NCBI RefSeq assembly: GCF_004798865.1
Contig: NW_025335568.1
Location: 53,787,162-53,851,161 of the forward strand
Direction: 5' to 3'
DNA from: Varanus komodoensis
Taxonomy: Eukaryota > Chordata > Lepidosauria > Squamata > Varanidae
Length of the DNA stretch: 64,000 nt
A model generated the notes under the pieces. It made no database searches. It was given only the letters and a program-made list of their open reading frames with translations, and had not been told where the DNA came from. This document shows positions 58,500 to 64,000 of this stretch, in pieces (position 1 is the stretch's first letter; every line of letters begins with the position of its first letter). The translations under genes and the position numbers were made by a program.

Positions 58500-60006
58500 T
58501 AAAGTGATTATAATAATGAATAATTCTTTAGAAGCCAAGAAAAGGTTCAGGGAGTCAGCTCATCAGCAGTTATGACCCAGTGGCAGTTGCAGAAGATTAT
58601 CCACAGCTCATATAACAACAAAAAATTAACCAAGTGGGCATGTGGGGAGGGGGAGGTTGCAGCAACAAGTCATGGAAGGTTTTAAGTGCTCGCAATATTA
58701 CCATGCTGTGAAGGAAAATACTGTACAACAAACCACAGTGCATTTATGTGCTTGTACTGCTCATCCATTCTGCTTTGAGTATGGTGAATGTGTCTGATCC
58801 TGAAGGGGATGCACACACAATGCTCCACTAAAACATGTTGCACGGTGGGATGGTAATTTTAAAACACTCTCATGTTAATGAATGTTGCATTTATATGTCT
58901 GCCAGAAATGGTTTCTAATACAACAACTGATTCCAATTCTGCATTAGAACTGAATCGCAAGAGCAATCAGCTTAACTAAGTTGACTTTATGATTCTATGA
59001 GCCACATCTGTGTGTCTTTGTTCACTGTATATATATAGTGGACACATGCATGGCTTCCCACAGCATGTTTCTATGGCAGGCACACATGCTATGAAACAAA
59101 ACAGTTAGTGCCCCCATGTCTCACACTAGCAGAAGTGACTAACCACTGCATTTTAATGTATACCCATGCTACTGAACTTGGAACTGTCCCTATATTTTGA
59201 GTTTTCAATATTGTGTTTAATACTGGCCCTAAGTGTCCAACTTTCAATAATGAAGAATGCCCAGATGCCTTAAAAAAGTAAAAGCAAGCTGGGGATGGTG
59301 GGAAGCCCCTTGGGGAGCTAAAGGAGGATGTTTTCCCTGTGTGGCGCGTCTCTCTCTGAGCATTACCATTCTGCCTTCTGTGGAATTTGGTGCTGCTCTG
59401 TGGGACACCAATGTGTAATTTGGCAAAGCCCACCTTTGCCTTGCATTTGGGTTCTTAGCCAAATGGGTGTTCTTATTGTCCCACCAGTTTGTCCTCTGGG
59501 AAATGAATGTTTTATGATCAGGCATACCACTTTGCTATCATTTTCTGAGTGGGCCTATAAGCCCCTAATCACTGAGTATTCCTGCACTAGAGTAACCCAT
59601 AGGGTCACAGGAACTAGCAAAAATGGTTTTTTCCTCAAGTGCAACTTAAATCAGAGATGTGGCTGACATCATTGGGCTCAGTAATGAAAACTAGCATTAA
59701 GAAGACATCAGCTGAGGATCCCATGCAGAGAATCTGGACCAAGGCCCAGGCTAAAGGATTATTTGAGGTCACCCACATTTTATAATCAATTTATCTTATT
59801 ACTTTATGTTTTCATCATAATACATACTGATATTTTGCTGGTATTTGTTAAGTCACCTGGAAGTCTTTCAAACACTGTTAGGCTAAATGTGCTGCTTGCA
59901 TTATTTCAGACATCTATTTCATTTTCTCTTGCAATTTTGTTTTAAAGAGTATTATCTTTCTTCCTAAGCAGATATCTGGTTCAAATCTAGAAATATGCCT
60001 GGCAAT

Positions 60007-60008
<2 letters not shown>

Positions 60009-60037
<29 letters not shown>
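60009..60037 (+). repeat. (GT)n microsatellite
   Basis: About 14 GT units followed by GAGAGA. Confidence 0.9.
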
Positions 60038-60039
<2 letters not shown>

Positions 60040-61859
60040 AGAAAAGTATGTGGTTAGTCCTGTGGGTTGGTGTAACTAGAATACTATTGATATCATGCAG
60101 TAATGAGACTAACAGATTATGTTTTCCCTAATCTGAAACATACCCTGTTTTGTAGCAGCACTTATATTATATTGCACATTCATTCCATTAATGAATGAAA
60201 CTCTTTGCTTTAAAGAGTATCACATATCAAACTAGGTCTATTTCTGGGACTAAAATATGCAGGTTCCCAATAATGTATATGTAAGGGACCACAGTAAAAT
60301 CAGATTGTAGCAATTCTCTTAGAATAGGACTTCATAGTTGACCCCTAAATCCACATCAAAATACCTCTTTTTTGTAAGCAGGTAAAACTGGCCTCCTTTA
60401 GAAAGTTTCCTCTAAAATACCGAACTTTCTCATCACAGTGCATCAGGATATGTGGGAGGACTATTAAAAAGAAAGACATTTCTTTTATTAAGATATTTCA
60501 ATGGATATCCCACTGTGGGGGTTGGGGTTGGGGAAGGAAGAATAAAAGGAAATAAGCAATAGAGCTTCTAGCACTTTAGAGGCAGAAGGTGCCGCTGGTT
60601 TGGCAAAGGATCCATGCCTCTTGCTTGTACAAAGCTTTGAAAGCAAGACCTGAACAATGACCGCAGGAATGATATTTCAAAAGTAAGAGAAGCTTTAGTG
60701 ATATGGTTTCTCAAAGGGAGTACATATTTTCTACATAACAGCAGTTTCCTGAAATGATAGACAACAATTTGGCATTGTTTTTCTTCTCATTTGGGTACAA
60801 GAATAATTAAGATAATAACTTTATTGGCCCAACTTTTGCTGGAAAGAGTAGCCAGATGAAGAATTTTGTGTCACTCCAAATACCACATATTCTGACACCA
60901 TCAGAGCAGAGTATCCATAAAAGAAATCTCAGATTTCTTATTAAATAGGCCAAAGCCATCAAAAGCTGTTCTACTATAAATGAAATTCCTGCTTTTAGGT
61001 ATTGTGTGGGGTCAAAGTCTTATCAAACCAATCCTCTTCTTTGCAGCTTTTAATAAAAACACCAAGCAATCAGAGAAGCTTTAAATATGTAATATCTTGT
61101 TTCAAAAGAGCAGGGATTGCTTGGAAAGGATGCTTGATGCAGGAAGACGTCTTTCAAGTAGATCACAACCACAAGGCTTACAGTGAGGCTGCCAGGTGGC
61201 AACTCAGATATCTGCTAAGTGTCTTCCAAGATGGAAGATAAGTTGAGTGTGGCTTTTCCTTCTTTGTTCTTGTTTTTTGCTCCCCTCCCAACTGATGCCA
61301 CAAACAGGAGACCAGGTGGAGGAGAAAAAATAGCCATCAAGACAGGCAGAAAGAGGGAGAAAGCTGCATCTAGTGACAGAAAGGTACAGGACAGATCTCT
61401 ACAATGAATCAGGATGAACCTGATTTTTAAAGATGCTTAATGAATCATTTTATTCTAGACCATGAAGGAGCCAAGGACTGAGGGGTTCCTGGATGAAGAG
61501 CAATCAGGGGGCGCCCTGCTAACCTGAGGGAAACTAGAAACCCCCACTGAAATTTCCAACAATACTCTGGTGTGCCTGACAGAGCATCCCTCTAGCTTCT
61601 CAGCCTTTTCTTGCTCATGGCCCTGTCTGAGCCTCAAATAACTCTGTGACCATCTTCATAGTCACTGTTAGCTGGGAAAAAGGTATTTTACCATCTGCAC
61701 TGCATATTAAGCTAAATTGTATAATATGGTTTCATTTATTATGGAGTGCCTTTTCATTAAGATATTACAAACTGTAGTAATTTTCAATATTTATGCAGCT
61801 GAAATTAGCACAGAGATTGAGATGTGAGGATTATGACAAACTGAGCACACGCCTGGCGA

Positions 61860-61964
61860 TTAAATTCGAGTAGCCCCCTCAGAATTGTTTTTTTGCTCCC
61901 CTTGTAATATGGTGGTTATCGTAACCCCCAAGAAATAGGGCATGGCCCATGCTGAGAACCACTG
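61860..61964 (-). mobile_element. hAT (Charlie-like) end fragment
   Basis: The right end read in reverse is CAGTGGTTCTCAGCATGGGC, the familiar hAT terminal motif CAGTGGTTCTCAACCTGGG. GTAACCCCCAAGAAATAG lies inside. Only one end is found. Confidence 0.55.
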
Positions 61965-63469
61965 CTCTAGAAATTTAAACGACTCAGTAGCCTGGACAGG
62001 AGAGTGCAGAGTGGCATTCAGTGCTAGTGGACTGGCCAGCCACAGGTGTCTCCGCAGCTCCCCTAGAGTGCCAGCCATAGACTAACACCAGGCTGGCTGG
62101 CTTGCTTGCTTTCCAGATTTCTGGAAAGAAATTTTATTTCCCAAGCATAGTCTTTCAAACTTTTACCTTCATGAAAGCCCACAGCAACTTAGCTGCTGGT
62201 GGATTCCCCTCTCCCCAGATCTCCAGCTGCCCCAGATCCCCAGGTACATCTGCAGAACACCCTGGGGTATATTCCAGGCCAGGCCACACACTTGGTTTGT
62301 GCAAGGCACTGGCTGTGCACTGGGTCTCAGTATGCCTCATCGGGCCTGAACATGCAGCCCAGAGCACAAGCAACAGTGCAGCACATGGCAGAGGAAGACG
62401 GGGGGGGGGGGAACCACCTCTGTGATGGCTGCTTTCCTCACTGAGTCATCTGTGGTAAGCTTTGAAAGAGCTACAGGCTGCTCAGGGGAGCTCAAAGTAA
62501 CAAAACCATCCCCAGAAGATGCTTACCCAGCCTTTTCTGGAGGAGGAGGGAAGAAAGATTAAAAGCCATGAAAAGGGACAGCTTATACTTCTGTGACACC
62601 AAACTGCTGCTTCTTACTGAAGAACTGTAACAGCAGGTTTATGTAAACTAGTTTTCTATCATTTTTCTAAGATGCAAGGAGGTTTGCATCAAACTGCAAA
62701 GCTCCTGTGTATTTTAGACGTGAAGATGCCAGAGCCTCACAATGCTAACCTATGCATGTTGTTCAGAAATAAGCCCCACTAATTTCTGTGACGTTTATGT
62801 AGAGATATAAAGGCTGGTTGAGGTGGGGGGGGGGAAGCAAAAAATAAAAACAGGGGTGTTGGGAAAAGAATGTTTTTCGAGGGCTTTTAGGGTGAAAATG
62901 TTTTCAGTGAGAATGGTTTTCGTCCTGAATTTTTCCATTTCCCGCACAAGCCTTTGTATCTTTAGGCTCCCTGCCAGAATAGTGTGCACAGGAGGGCAGA
63001 CATAATCAAGGCTTTGGAAGAGAAAGGGAATCCCGACCATTCGGGTTGTTCTGGCAGCTATAAAGTTGGACACCAGTTATTCTGACACTTTGTGGTTGTG
63101 ACTCCCCCTCCCCAACTGGAAACTGCCTAAGGCTGGAATCTGAAATGCGAATGCAAGCTCCTAATGCAGGAGCACATCGATTATCTAGGCATTGAAAAAA
63201 GATTTGGCCTCGCCTTAAGTGAGGCGCACACTTTTCTGGCCAAGCCCTGCCGTAGCATCGTGCCCACTTGGCCCCTGTCACCTTCTGCCAAGTAGGCCGG
63301 TGCCTCAATGGTGGCCAAATCCCAAAGAAACTGGCACAAGAGGGCAACCAAGTGGTGATGACAGAGAAAGGAGCCGCAGAGGAGGAGGAAGAGGAGGAGG
63401 AGACAGACTGAGACTGGACTGACACACTTGCACGGGACAGTGTCGAGGGGAAAAGAGTAATCGTTTCCT

Positions 63470-64000
63470 CCTACCCTGAAGGCTCCCTGATTGAGTCTGT
63501 TGTGTACCTGCTCTGCTCCTCCATGCTTCGGTTCTCCGCGGCCCGCCACTCGGGCATGGTGCTGGCGCACAGCACCACCATGGAGACGATGACGAAGAGG
63601 ATGGAGACGGTGGCCAGGATCTGGGCGGCCACGGAGGAGGTGGGCTCCTCGAAAGTCCTCCGCATCCTCTCCAGCCACTTCTTTTCGCCGCTGCCAGGCG
63701 GGGGCGCTGCCCCGCTCGCGCCCGGGTCGTCCTCGCCCGCGTTCGGGTGCCGGTGGCGCCCGCCGCTTTTGCTGCTGCTGCTGGTGCTGCTGCTCCAGCC
63801 CTCCGCGGGCTCCGCCTGCAGGTCTTCGGCCGAGTAGAAAGTGTAGGTGTCAGACATGCGGTCGTCCAGGCGGCGCTGGCAGCAGTAGTCGAGGTGCGAG
63901 CACTCCAGGCCCCAGTAGATCATCTCGTTGTAGAAGGAGAGCTCGCACATGTGCGGCACGAAGCGCAGGTGGCCGTAGCGCACATAGAGCATGATGAAGC
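63470..64000 (-). promoter_or_regulatory. KCNG3: CpG-rich block over KCNG3 exon 1
   Basis: GC content and CpG density rise sharply from about 63500 to the right edge, in contrast to the AT-rich intron. This is the downstream shoulder of a CpG island, whose promoter part would lie beyond the window. Part of the GC richness is coding (the Gly/Ala/Pro linker). Confidence 0.5.
63475..64000 (-). CDS. KCNG3: KCNG3 coding exon 1 (3' part; runs off the window)
   Basis: First coding exon of KCNG3, cut by the window edge, so roughly the first 70-75 residues and the start codon are missing. It begins mid T1 domain (FIMLYVRYGHLRF), continues with the very conserved MCELSFYNEMIYWGLE and YCCQRRLDDRMSDTYTFYSA, and includes the Cys-rich end of the tetramerisation domain. 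An unusual Ser/Gly/Pro-rich linker follows, then KKWLERMRRTFEEPTSS and S1 (AAQILATVSILFVIVSMVVL). The extracellular S1-S2 loop has an N-glycosylation sequon (NRS). The exon ends ...REPSG, with GG before the donor GTAGGA; phase 2 joins to G-ATA-ATT of exon 2 (GII). The linker between YSA and WLERM is about 50 residues, compared with about 23 in human as I recall it, with a (CTG)n-encoded Ser run at 63771-63796. Confidence 0.95.

Larger units (their letters stand above)
41766..63474 (-). other. KCNG3: KCNG3 intron 1
   Basis: The gene's single intron inside the coding region, 21,709 bases, GTAGGA to CAACAG. Listed inside it are a compound microsatellite, BovB pieces in both orientations, a possible L2 tail, tRNA-type SINEs, several DNA transposons and a copy of an unnamed repeat. 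I recognise nothing in about 41900-44380, 51740-56600 (apart from unassigned open frames) or 58500-61850. No host gene is supported on either strand. Confidence 0.85.

Noticed and set aside
1-64000. CRISPR array, operon or other prokaryotic system
   Set aside because: The sequence is vertebrate: spliced genes, SINEs and LINEs. No spaced direct-repeat array is present.

Overview
This is vertebrate nuclear DNA, most likely from a squamate reptile (lizard or snake). It carries two spliced genes on the minus strand, with consensus GT/AG junctions, inside about 60 kb of repeat-rich non-coding sequence. The repeat mix is what points to a squamate: BovB LINE tails, tRNA-derived Sauria-type SINEs, a 5S-rRNA-like SINE, L2 and CR1 LINE pieces, Tigger and hAT DNA transposons, and one retroviral-type solo LTR. 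The assignment rests on recognising families by eye, without any database search.

Genes. (1) COX7A2L (COX7RP/SCAFI) is complete as a coding sequence in three exons: 19113-19042, 11147-11013 and 8776-8633. They encode 116 residues of a mitochondrial protein that joins respiratory complexes III and IV. A GC/CpG-rich promoter surrounds exon 1. A second CpG-rich block with X-box-like and CCAAT motifs lies about 1 kb upstream. (2) KCNG3 (Kv10.1/Kv6.3), a silent voltage-gated K+ channel subunit, has its second exon (S2 to C-terminus) at 41765-41120. Its first exon (end of T1, T1-S1 linker and S1) runs from 63475 past the right edge of the window, so the start codon and promoter are not included. 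The order COX7A2L-KCNG3, both on the same strand, matches the human 2p21 neighbourhood (EML4-COX7A2L-KCNG3-MTA3).

Layout. 1-8632: downstream of COX7A2L, with L2/SINE/BovB remnants and an internally deleted Tigger element that keeps its transposase C-terminus. 8633-19113: COX7A2L, with CR1, BovB, 5S-like SINE, L2 and MITE insertions in its introns. 19114-41119: intergenic and KCNG3 3' flank, with a solo LTR, a GC-rich minisatellite-like block, CR1 tails and SINEs. 41120-63474: KCNG3 exon 2 and its roughly 21.7 kb intron, which holds a striking (CT)n-(GTGGGT)n-(GA)n tract, BovB pieces in both orientations, Tigger and hAT elements. 63475-64000: GC-rich KCNG3 exon 1.

The two genes are not functionally linked: one acts in the inner mitochondrial membrane, the other at the plasma membrane. 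I found no novel multi-gene system. The best leads are a repeat family present in two opposed copies (28.2 and 50.1 kb), the X-box/CCAAT CpG block upstream of COX7A2L, the long hairpin/G4-capable tract in the KCNG3 intron, and an enlarged Ser-rich T1-S1 linker in KCNG3.
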